A stretch of DNA of 46,665 bases from positions 1-46,665 of the forward strand of contig CAMSMU010000004.1 of the NCBI GenBank assembly GCA_947061115.1, given 5' to 3'. This stretch comes from an uncultured Clostridium sp. (GTDB lineage: Bacteria; Bacillota; Clostridia; TANB77; CAG-508). The position numbers and the translations under genes are program-made. Of this stretch, positions 34,117-41,676 are shown piece after piece. The notes beneath the pieces are model-generated. The model did no database searches. It was given only the letters and a program-made list of their open reading frames with translations, and was not told where the DNA came from. Each line of letters begins with the position of its first letter. Positions within the stretch are counted from its first letter, which is position 1.

Positions 34117-34581
34117 CTAATTTGCATTACTTTTTAACCATGATCCTGTTAATTTGCCTTTTGTTTCTTCTTTTGCGTCTGAACTGATGTCATAGTTGTA
34201 TGGTGCTACTAAGAATATTGAACTTGATACTTTTTGCATATGTCCATCTAATGCATGTGCAGCTCCACTAACAACATCTATTATTCTTCTTGCTACGTCT
34301 TTATTAACATATTCTAAGTTTATAATTATAGATTTTTTTTCTTTTAATAAATCACATATTTCTTCTGATTGGTCAAAATTAGTAGGTTGCATTATTACCA
34401 TTCTAACTTGTTGCGCCATATTTACAACTTTATTACTTTTTCTACCAAATAATCCTCTAGGCTCAAGTTCTTCATCTTCTTCATATTCTACGTTTACATC
34501 TTCATAGTCTTCTAATTCTTCTTCCTCTTCTGCTCCCATTCCTATTATATTCATAAACTTACTTAAAACTGCGTTTGACAT
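34117..34581 (-). CDS. sepF: Cell division protein SepF
   Basis: SepF anchors FtsZ to the membrane and bundles it. The start MSNAVLSKFMNIIGMG is the amphipathic membrane-binding helix; an acidic linker (EEEEELEDYEDV..) follows. The core begins VNMAQQVRMVIMQPTNFDQS and includes IINLEYVNKDVARRIIDVVSGAAHALDG, split here as the beta strand and the dimerising helix, then VSSSIFLVAPYNYD. AGGAGG precedes the start. It heads the sepF-divIVA-rsmD run. Confidence 0.95.
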   Translation of the reverse strand: MSNAVLSKFMNIIGMGAEEEEELEDYEDVNVEYEEDEELEPRGLFGRKSNKVVNMAQQVRMVIMQPTNFDQSEEICDLLKEKKSIIINLEYVNKDVARRIIDVVSGAAHALDGHMQKVSSSIFLVAPYNYDISSDAKEETKGKLTGSWLKSNAN

Positions 34582-34716
34582 TTTTATAAACAACCTCCTA
34601 AAATTTTTCCTTCGTTTATTTACTACTATACTAAGTATCTAACTTTTTAATTTTATTGTCAATAGTTTTTTTCATATGTAATGTTTTTTTAACTTTTTTG
34701 TAATGTTTTCGTAATA

Positions 34717-36003
34717 TTATTTTATTTCTTTTATTTGCGATTCTGTTGGATTCAATATTAGTTCATCATAGAGTATTATAGATGTTGAAACTCCTGAATC
34801 TATGTCTAGTTCTTCAATTTCTGATGTACTATAATTTGTAACTATTGAATATGAATCTGTTGTTTTCTTTATTTTAACCAATATTTTGTCTAAATATCCT
34901 GCTTTTGTTCTAATTACATAATTTAAATTATTTTCTGTTATTATGCTAGAATTTGGTACTTTATATCCTTTAGCATCCCACCATATTATATCAATTGGTG
35001 TTTTTCTATATGTTAATAGTTCATCTATTCCTTCTGTTATACTAAATATTATTGTTGATTCATTATCAGATTCCTTTGTAATATATTCTATTTTTGCACT
35101 TACTTCTTTTGAACTTGGTAAAGCTATTTTGACTTTGTCACCTATTTTAGCTAAATTTGCTTCATCTGTTTTAGAAGTACATGCAATATAACATATAAAA
35201 TTATTAACAATTTTTCCAGCTTCATTGCTTGTTGAAACAATTTGCCCTGTTTTTACATTTAATCCACTTAAAAATTCTTTGTTTACTTTTGAAAAATCAT
35301 TATTGTTCAAAGTTTCTTCCAAATTGTCTATTCTATATGATATTATTCCACTTTTTACAGCTTTTATGTATTCCGCTCCTAAATTTAATTCATTTTCATA
35401 TCCACTTCTTTCATCAATTAGCTTTTTTAAATATGATCCACTTGGACTAAGTTCTCCTGCTATTTTGGCTTTTTTAGTTATACTTTCTGAAATATTTTTT
35501 TTATATTCTTTAATAGTTTGTATATTATTTATTTTATCTATTTCTTCTAATTTTTGATCAATTTGAGTGTCCAAAAGTTTGGTATCTGGCGAAAATAGAT
35601 CTTCATTATTTTGTTCCATTGCTTCTTGTATTTTTTCATCTAACTCTGCTATTTTCTTCTTTAATGATTCTTCGCCTGATGAATAATACCTGAATATTGG
35701 ATCTCCATTAGCTACTTTATCTCCTTCACTTTTAATTTTTACCATACCATTTTTGTAATTTTCGCCTTTTATTATTATTTCATCTCTTATAATATATGCA
35801 TTTACTGTTTCTTCTTTGGATATACTCCCTTCTTTTACAATAACAGATTTACTAGGATTCTTAACAAAATTATATACTATTATGGATAAATATATTATTA
35901 TAGATATAAAAACAGCTGATGCAATAATTATTTTTGCTCTATTAACATTTTTATTTTCTTTATGAATTTTTCTTTTATCTTTATTGTTTTTTTTATTTTT
36001 CAC
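34717..36003 (-). CDS. HlyD-like membrane-fusion protein
   Basis: The 428-residue protein has a basic N terminus, one membrane helix (AKIIIASAVFISIIIYLSII), then a HlyD/biotin-lipoyl-like segment (GMVKIKSEGDKVANGDPIFRYY), a coiled coil (KKKIAELDEKIQEAMEQ..), and a second barrel half (GLNVKTGQIVSTSNEAGKIV). This gene commonly precedes sepF in Clostridia. No efflux partner is adjacent, so a role at the division site rather than in drug efflux is possible. The gene overlaps miaA by eleven bases. Confidence 0.75.
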   Translation of the reverse strand: MKNKKNNKDKRKIHKENKNVNRAKIIIASAVFISIIIYLSIIVYNFVKNPSKSVIVKEGSISKEETVNAYIIRDEIIIKGENYKNGMVKIKSEGDKVANGDPIFRYYSSGEESLKKKIAELDEKIQEAMEQNNEDLFSPDTKLLDTQIDQKLEEIDKINNIQTIKEYKKNISESITKKAKIAGELSPSGSYLKKLIDERSGYENELNLGAEYIKAVKSGIISYRIDNLEETLNNNDFSKVNKEFLSGLNVKTGQIVSTSNEAGKIVNNFICYIACTSKTDEANLAKIGDKVKIALPSSKEVSAKIEYITKESDNESTIIFSITEGIDELLTYRKTPIDIIWWDAKGYKVPNSSIITENNLNYVIRTKAGYLDKILVKIKKTTDSYSIVTNYSTSEIEELDIDSGVSTSIILYDELILNPTESQIKEIK

Positions 36004-36913
36004 TTATTTCCTCCAATATGGTATATACATTATTGTTTTTAAGCGCATCTAACCAAATAGCATTTTTATAAGATTTAAACCATGTTATCTGCCTTTTCGC
36101 ATATCTTCTACTTTCTTGTTTTATTTTTTCTATCATTTCCTCTTTAGTAGTTTTATTTTCTAAATATTCTACTACTTCTTTATATCCTAATCCTTGCATT
36201 GCCGTTGGAAATTCTTTATATTTTTTTAAAATTTTCTGTACCTCTTCAATAAGTCCATTTTTTATCATAATATCTACTCTTTTATTAATTCTATCATACA
36301 ACTTTTCTCTATCCATATTAAGTACAAATATTTTATAATCATATTTTACTTCATTTTTCCTTGATTCTATTTCTAGTTCTGTCTTTGTTTTTCCTGTAGA
36401 ATGATATAATTCTAAAATTCTGAGAATTCTTTTTTTATCATTTGAACTTACTCTTTCTATTGCGATATTGTCTATTTTTTTTGCTTCATTATATAGTTTA
36501 TCTAAACCTTCTTTTTCTACTCTTTGTTCTAGTTCTTTTCTATATTTTAAGTCTGTTTCAATATCTGGATATTCTATTCCATAAACTAATGAATTAAGGT
36601 ATAGCCCTGTACCTCCTACTATAATAGGAGTTTTATTATTTTTTAATATTTCTTTTATTTTTGCTTCTGCATCCTTTTTATATTCTGATACACTATATCT
36701 TTTATCTGGACTAACAAAATCAATCAAATGGTGTTTTGCCTCATTTTGTTCCTCTATTGTTGGCTTTGCTGTTCCTATATCCATGTCTTTATATATTTGC
36801 ATTGAGTCACATGATATAATTTCTCCATCAATCTTATTTGCAATTTTTATTCCTAAATTAGTTTTTCCAGATGCAGTCGGTCCACAAATTACAATTATTT
36901 GTTTTTTACTCAT
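35993..36913 (-). CDS. miaA: tRNA dimethylallyltransferase
   Basis: MiaA prenylates A37 of tRNAs reading UNN codons. The chosen start is MSKKQIIVICGPTASGKTNL; an ATG four codons upstream is an alternative. Motifs: P-loop GPTASGKT, ISCDSMQIYKDMDIGTAKP, VGGTGLYLNSLVYG, RRILELYHSTGK-like KKRILRILELYHSTGKTKTE, and the C-terminal QESRRYAKRQITWFK. It follows mutL closely, as in many bacteria, separated by one small membrane-protein gene. Confidence 0.95.
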   Translation of the reverse strand: MSKKQIIVICGPTASGKTNLGIKIANKIDGEIISCDSMQIYKDMDIGTAKPTIEEQNEAKHHLIDFVSPDKRYSVSEYKKDAEAKIKEILKNNKTPIIVGGTGLYLNSLVYGIEYPDIETDLKYRKELEQRVEKEGLDKLYNEAKKIDNIAIERVSSNDKKRILRILELYHSTGKTKTELEIESRKNEVKYDYKIFVLNMDREKLYDRINKRVDIMIKNGLIEEVQKILKKYKEFPTAMQGLGYKEVVEYLENKTTKEEMIEKIKQESRRYAKRQITWFKSYKNAIWLDALKNNNVYTILEEISEK

Positions 36914-36961
36914 TTTTAATTGCATTCCTTTCTAAGCTAAACTAAATTATTGTAATAATGC

Positions 36962-37381
36962 CTATCCTTTAGGTCCAAATCTAGCTATACCAGCTTGTAT
37001 ATCTTTTATATATGAAATTTCTATTATTAATATAATAACTCCGATAATTGCATATAAAGCTACTTTCTTTTTAAATTTTTCTTCATCTATTTCTTTATCT
37101 TTTAATTTTCTCATTTGTGTTGCTATAGTACTCATTATACACATAGTATTTATTGGCAAAAATGTAAATAATATTATTTGTCTTGATGCTTTTACTATGC
37201 CTTTATCTGCATTTACAGAACTAATACTATAAATTACAAATATTAGTAGATACATGATAATTAAACTAACTATAGTTATTATTAATTTGTTTTTTATTTC
37301 TAGTTTTCCTAATGATTTATATAATATCCCTATTGATACAAGATTCATTATAATTATAAGTCCTATTGTTATAAATTTCAT
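36962..37381 (-). CDS. Hypothetical four-helix membrane protein
   Basis: A protein of about 139 residues starting MKFITIGLIIIMNLVSIGIL with GAGGAAAA upstream. It has four hydrophobic spans (the second LIITIVSLIIMYLLIFVIYS, the third around ILFTFLPINTMCIMSTI, the last ALYAIIGVIILIIEISYI) and a charged loop between the third and fourth. It ends RFGPKG. It is in the mutL-miaA operon. No family recognised. Confidence 0.7.
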   Translation of the reverse strand: MKFITIGLIIIMNLVSIGILYKSLGKLEIKNKLIITIVSLIIMYLLIFVIYSISSVNADKGIVKASRQIILFTFLPINTMCIMSTIATQMRKLKDKEIDEEKFKKKVALYAIIGVIILIIEISYIKDIQAGIARFGPKG

Positions 37382-37402
37382 ATTTTTCCTCACATCTTTA
37401 TT

Positions 37403-39709
37403 TTATCTTCTTGAAAATTTCTTCTCTATATCTGTTTTTGACATTTTAATTACAGTTGGTCTTCCATGTGGACATGTAAATGGATTTGGTAGTTTTAATA
37501 ATTGTTCCATTAAACTATCTACTTCTTCTTTTGTTAAAGCCATATGTGCTTTTACTGCTGCTTTACATGCTACTGTAGCTAAAAACTTATTTTCTATTTC
37601 TTGTTTTGCAGTCCTTGCTACTGTATTTATTTCATCTAAAGTTTCTAAAAATATTTCTTTTGTATCAAAATTTAAACAAAATTCTGGTACTCCTGTTAAT
37701 TTTACAGTGTTGTCTCCAAATTCATCTACTACAAAGCCTGCTTTATTGAACATTTCTTTATTATCTTTAAATATTCCCATTTCTCTTGTACTTAAATTTA
37801 TTATGTCTGGTAATAACATAAGTTGAGAGTCTTTTTCTCCTTCACTATAATAATTTTCTTTTACTTTCTCATACATTATTCTTTCATGTGCAGCATGCTG
37901 ATCTAGTATGTATAGGTCTTGTCCCATTGTTAATATTATATATGTTTTAAATGCTATACCTAAAAATTTATACTGAGGATTTGTATCTACTCCCTCATTT
38001 TCAAACATAGATACTTCTGTTCCTGATATTGGGCTAATTGGATATTTTTCCGCTTCTTCTGCTATTTTACCTTCATATTCTTTTTTTGCATCTTCAATAT
38101 TTCTACCAAATAGTCTTTGGTACATTTCTTCAAAACTTTCTTCTTTTTGTTCTTTATATTCTATACTCTCATTTTCGTTTTGATTCTCTTCTTTATCTAA
38201 TGTTTCATCATCTTTTTGAGTTATTACTTCTTCTTGTTTTTTGCTTTCTCCATTACTTTGTTTTTCTATTTCTTGTGTAATTTTTTCTTCTTTATTTTCA
38301 ATTATTTCATTAACAGTTTCTTCTTTTTTTAGTTCACTATTAATTATCTCTTCTTTTTCATTTTTCTCTTCTTCATTCTCTTTATTGTTTTCTGTATTAT
38401 TTGTAGATTGTTTTTCTGTATTTTCCATAGCCCTTCTAGTTATGTCTGCTAATTTAGCTCCGATTTCTTCAGGACTTTTTGCTCCAGCAAGTTCCTTTAT
38501 GAAGTTTTTTCTTGTTTGTTCATCTAATGTTGTTACTGTATTTTTAAATTCTTTATAATCTGGAATATTCGCTTCCTTTTTCTCTTCCTTTTTTATTTCC
38601 TCTTTGTTCAAGTTCCATGTATTTGCTGTTACTTTATTAGCAAATAAATTTGCATTTACACTTTTTAACATGTCATTTGGAGTTTCATTTTTGTAGTCTT
38701 TTTCTGTATTTGGTACTAGATCGAATTTAAGTAATCCTTGTTTTATTGAATTATATATTGCTTTAAATACTTTTCCTTCTTCCTGGAATCTTACTTCTAA
38801 TTTAGTTGGATGTACATTTACATCTACTTTTTTTGGATCCATTTCTATATTTAATATTAAAAATCCATGTTTACCAACTGTAACTAATCCTTTAAATCCT
38901 TGTTCAGCAGCACTACTTAAAGTTTTATCTTTTATAAATCTTTTATTTACAAAAAATAATTGATTCGCTCTATTAGAACGAGAGATATTAGGTTTACCTA
39001 TTACCCCTGTTACTTTCATGTCTTCATATTCATATTCTACTGGTAAAATATTTTGTGCTATTTCTTTACCATATATGCTATATATTACATCTTCTAGTTT
39101 CCCACTTCCTGTAGTTTGCAAAGTAACTTTTCCTGCATTAATTAATTTTATTGAAACATTAGGATTGGCTAAAGCTATTCTTGTTATAGTATCTTCTATA
39201 TATCCAGTTTCTGTAAAATCCTTTTTTAAAAACTTATATCTTACAGGTGTATTAAAAAATAATTCTTCTATTGTTATTGTAGTTCCTTTTGATGCTCCCT
39301 CTTCATATTTATCCAATATTTCTCCACCTTCAACTTCTATCTTATACCCTATATCTTCGTCAGCTGTTTTTGATACTAATTTTACTTTTGCAATGGCAGC
39401 TATACTAGCTAATGCTTCGCCTCTAAACCCCATAGATTTTACTGTATCTAAATCTGTAGATTTTCTTATTTTACTTGTTGCATGTCTTTCAAATGCTATT
39501 TCCATATCATCTGGCATTATTCCATTGCCATCATCTGTAATCCTTATGTATGATATTCCTCCATTTTTTATCTCTACTGTAATGTTTTTTGCTTCTGCAT
39601 CGATTGAATTTTCCACTAATTCTTTTACTACAGATGCGGGTCTTTCTATTACTTCTCCTGCTGCAATTTGGTTTATAGTTAAGTCATCCAATAAAACTAT
39701 TTTTCCCAT
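37403..39709 (-). CDS. mutL: DNA mismatch repair protein MutL
   Basis: MutL is the ATPase and, in this group, nicking endonuclease of mismatch repair. The GHKL ATPase shows VVKELVENSIDAEAKNIT, RITDDGNGI, FERHATSKI and GFRGEALASIA. The C-terminal endonuclease has DQHAAHERIMYE, the AACKAAVKAH-like ACKAAVKAHMAL, and CPHGRPTV. The linker is long and made of Glu/Lys/Asn runs (about residues 380-570), which accounts for the 768-residue length. mutS is not adjacent in the window. Confidence 0.95.
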   Translation of the reverse strand: MGKIVLLDDLTINQIAAGEVIERPASVVKELVENSIDAEAKNITVEIKNGGISYIRITDDGNGIMPDDMEIAFERHATSKIRKSTDLDTVKSMGFRGEALASIAAIAKVKLVSKTADEDIGYKIEVEGGEILDKYEEGASKGTTITIEELFFNTPVRYKFLKKDFTETGYIEDTITRIALANPNVSIKLINAGKVTLQTTGSGKLEDVIYSIYGKEIAQNILPVEYEYEDMKVTGVIGKPNISRSNRANQLFFVNKRFIKDKTLSSAAEQGFKGLVTVGKHGFLILNIEMDPKKVDVNVHPTKLEVRFQEEGKVFKAIYNSIKQGLLKFDLVPNTEKDYKNETPNDMLKSVNANLFANKVTANTWNLNKEEIKKEEKKEANIPDYKEFKNTVTTLDEQTRKNFIKELAGAKSPEEIGAKLADITRRAMENTEKQSTNNTENNKENEEEKNEKEEIINSELKKEETVNEIIENKEEKITQEIEKQSNGESKKQEEVITQKDDETLDKEENQNENESIEYKEQKEESFEEMYQRLFGRNIEDAKKEYEGKIAEEAEKYPISPISGTEVSMFENEGVDTNPQYKFLGIAFKTYIILTMGQDLYILDQHAAHERIMYEKVKENYYSEGEKDSQLMLLPDIINLSTREMGIFKDNKEMFNKAGFVVDEFGDNTVKLTGVPEFCLNFDTKEIFLETLDEINTVARTAKQEIENKFLATVACKAAVKAHMALTKEEVDSLMEQLLKLPNPFTCPHGRPTVIKMSKTDIEKKFSRR

Positions 39710-39868
39710 TTTTTTCTCCTTATTTTTACTTCATAAAATCAAAGTCTAATTATATTAAGAATTATATCATTTGAAAATATTTTTGTACAGTATTCGTAAC
39801 CAAATTATTTTTTGTGAATATTATATATTATACAAAGGAAGTTAAATTCTTTATCAGGGAGGTAGAAT

Positions 39869-39985
39869 ATGAGAGGTTGTAATGGAGAAATATTATGGTT
39901 CATAATATTAATCTTATTATTATTCTGCAACTGCGGTGGAAACAACTGCGGATGTGGATGCAATGACAACAATTGTGGTTGCTAA
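39869..39985 (+). CDS. Cys/Gly-rich small membrane peptide 1 (spore-associated type)
   Basis: A 38-residue peptide MRGCNGEILWFIILILLLF then a tail with CNCGG and CGCGCN. It has one hydrophobic span followed by a cysteine/glycine-rich tail of eight cysteines. GGGAGG lies seven bases upstream. The pattern is like the YjcZ-type sporulation peptides, but with far more cysteine. It is followed 43 bases later by a second, related peptide. Too small for routine calling. Confidence 0.65.
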   Translation: MRGCNGEILWFIILILLLFCNCGGNNCGCGCNDNNCGC

Positions 39986-40028
39986 TTTATAACTACTTAA
40001 GTAGTTTATGTGGGAAGGAGGATTTAAT

Positions 40029-40139
40029 ATGCCAGACAAATGTGGATGCGGATTTGGAGGAAATAATGATTGTGGTTTCTTAATAATATTCTTAATTTTA
40101 ATATTCTGTTGTTGTGGAAACAATAGAGGATGTTGCTAA
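40029..40139 (+). CDS. Cys/Gly-rich small membrane peptide 2
   Basis: A 36-residue peptide MPDKCGCGFGGNNDCGF, then LIIFLILIFCCCGNN and a final GCC. AAGGAGG precedes it. It has the same elements as its neighbour in another order: a Cys/Gly head, a hydrophobic span and a cysteine-rich end. The pair is probably one transcript ending at 40186-40217. A role in spore coat or envelope is a guess from resemblance. Confidence 0.65.
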   Translation: MPDKCGCGFGGNNDCGFLIIFLILIFCCCGNNRGCC

Positions 40140-40185
40140 TTTAAAGAAGTAATAATTCATAATTTTTTCATATAATCTTCAACAT

Positions 40186-40217
40186 AAAAATCACTCATAA
40201 TAATATGAGTGATTTTT
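40186..40217 (+). terminator. Terminator after the Cys-rich peptide pair
   Basis: AAAAATCACTCATA and TATGAGTGATTTTT form a near-perfect palindrome with an A-run before and T-run after. Confidence 0.85.
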
Positions 40218-40250
40218 AATGAGTTTTAGCAGTTCTATAATTTATCTATA

Positions 40251-40290
40251 ATTGGAGTGGCTAGATTCGAATACTCCAATAGTACTTCCT
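40251..40290 (-). other. Partial tRNA-Gln-like 3' fragment
   Basis: On the minus strand TTCGAATCTAGCCA..CCAA repeats the T-loop and 3' acceptor side of the tRNA-Gln at 40368-40442 (14 identical bases plus CCAA), but there is no cloverleaf around it. It may be an old attachment-site duplicate or tRNA decay product. Confidence 0.35.
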
Positions 40291-40335
40291 CTCTTCGGTT
40301 CTCTATTTCTACTTACTAACTATCCTTTAAAAACG

Positions 40336-40363
40336 AAAAAAGCATAGCTTCGCTATGTTTTTT
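40336..40363 (-). terminator. Terminator of the tRNA-His/tRNA-Gln transcript
   Basis: CATAGC-TTC-GCTATG inside A-run and T-run, directly downstream of tRNA-Gln on the minus strand. Confidence 0.8.
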
Positions 40364-40367
40364 GTTT

Positions 40368-40442
40368 TGGTTGGGCTGGCTAGATTCGAACTAGCGCATG
40401 CATGAGTCAAAGTCATGTGCCTTACCGCTTGGCTACAGCCCA
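40368..40442 (-). tRNA. tRNA-Gln (anticodon TTG)
   Basis: Acceptor TGGGCTG pairs with CAGCCCA; D-arm AGCCAAGCGGTAAGGCA; anticodon stem CATGA/TCATG with loop CTTTGAC (TTG at 34-36); T-arm GCTAGTTCGAATCTAGC; A discriminator and encoded CCA. It follows tRNA-His by eight bases. Confidence 0.95.
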
Positions 40443-40450
40443 ATATATAA

Positions 40451-40528
40451 TGGGGTGGAATATGGGACTCGAACCCATGATCTCCAGTGCCACAAACTGG
40501 CGCGTTAACCAACTACGCTAAATCCACC
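40451..40528 (-). tRNA. tRNA-His (anticodon GTG)
   Basis: It has the His-specific extra G-1 opposite C73, and acceptor GTGGATT/ATTCCAC with one T-T mismatch. The anticodon stem CCAGT/ACTGG has loop TTGTGGC (GTG), the T-arm is ATGGGTTCGAGTCCCAT, and the CCA is encoded. Confidence 0.95.
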
Positions 40529-40583
40529 ATTTTTATTGGCACTATCTATTTTACCCCATTTTTTTATGGTTGTCAACATTTTT

Positions 40584-41249
40584 TTAATCTTCTTTTGCCC
40601 AAACTACTAATCTATATTTTGAATCATCTGTACATGTTGATAATGATATTTCTCTCTTTCCTGCTGTATCTCTTGTTACATATTCTGTATCTTCTGATGA
40701 AGTATTATATACATTATATATTGTATATTTTATTCTTGCTCCAGCTGTATCTGTTAGATATATTAGATCACCATTTTTTAGTTCTGCATTTCTAGAGAAA
40801 AATGTTCCATTTCTGTAGTTATGCCCTACTATTATTGTATTTCCAACTTTGTTTATTCCTGGTCCCATTAATACTCCTACTGATGCTTCTAGTGAGGATT
40901 TTGTTGCTCTTTCTAATACAGGTAATTTTAATTCTATTGCTGGTATTTCTATTGTACCTAATACTGTAAATCCTTTATATGTTACAACTTTATTTCCAGA
41001 TTCTGCATTAGAATTATCTACATCATTTCCTATTGCTGTAAAGTTTATTGGTTCACTTCCTTGTGTATCATTTTTTATTGTTCTATTTCTTACTATATTT
41101 TCAAAATCATTCACTGCTGTATCAATGTCTTTATTTTGGTAATATTTTTTGTATGTTTCATATCCCCAAAATCCTAATAATCCAAATATTACTACTAATA
41201 CTATTATTAAAACTACTGTTAATATTTTATTATACTTTTTATCTATCAT
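40584..41249 (-). CDS. Sortase (class D-like)
   Basis: A transpeptidase that attaches LPxTG-type proteins to peptidoglycan or builds pili. The 221-residue protein has an N-terminal anchor helix (ILTVVLIIVLVVIFGLLGFW). The catalytic His is in IIVGHNYRNG, the Cys in SLSTCTDDSKYR, and the Arg in KYRLVVWA. LGTIEIPAIELKLPVLE opens the sortase barrel. No sortable LPxTG protein is encoded in the window. Class D is judged from size and the short N terminus and is not certain. Confidence 0.88.
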   Translation of the reverse strand: MIDKKYNKILTVVLIIVLVVIFGLLGFWGYETYKKYYQNKDIDTAVNDFENIVRNRTIKNDTQGSEPINFTAIGNDVDNSNAESGNKVVTYKGFTVLGTIEIPAIELKLPVLERATKSSLEASVGVLMGPGINKVGNTIIVGHNYRNGTFFSRNAELKNGDLIYLTDTAGARIKYTIYNVYNTSSEDTEYVTRDTAGKREISLSTCTDDSKYRLVVWAKED

Positions 41250-41322
41250 ATTATACCTCTTTCTTAAACTAATTTAATTATATCATATTACAATTAATTA
41301 ATCTAGATTTTCACTTAAGTTT

Positions 41323-41661
41323 TCATCTTACAGGTAGTTTTTCTCCTCCTAATATGTGAAAATGTAAGTGCTTTACTGATTGTCCTCCATCTTCTCCAAC
41401 ATTAGAGATTACTCTAAAACCTGATTTATCTATTCCCACTATTTTTGCTACTTCATTTATCTTTTCAAATATATGACTTAATAATTCTTTATCCTCGTTT
41501 TTTAATTCTAATAAGCTACTTATATGTTTTTTAGGTATTACTAAAATGTGTATTTTTGCAATTGGATCTATATCATGAAAAGCTGATACTTCATCATCTT
41601 CATATACCTTTTTTGATGGTATTTCTCCTTTTACTATTTTACAAAATATGCATTCTTCCAT
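41323..41661 (-). CDS. HIT-family nucleotide hydrolase (HinT-like)
   Basis: A 112-residue protein starting MEECIFCKIVKGEIPSKKVY, with the histidine triad in SVKHLHFHILGGEKL (HxHxH) and ILVIPKKHISS. HinT enzymes hydrolyse purine nucleoside phosphoramidates. It is 15 bases downstream of alaS and probably co-transcribed. Normal family length. Confidence 0.93.
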   Translation of the reverse strand: MEECIFCKIVKGEIPSKKVYEDDEVSAFHDIDPIAKIHILVIPKKHISSLLELKNEDKELLSHIFEKINEVAKIVGIDKSGFRVISNVGEDGGQSVKHLHFHILGGEKLPVR

Positions 41662-41676
41662 ATTTTAACCTCCCCA

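Noticed and set aside
39018..39749. 243-codon plus-strand reading frame opposite mutL
   Set aside because: Antisense shadow of the conserved GHKL ATPase region of mutL.
40327..40512. 61-residue reading frame across the tRNA genes
   Set aside because: It runs through tRNA-Gln and tRNA-His and has no protein features.
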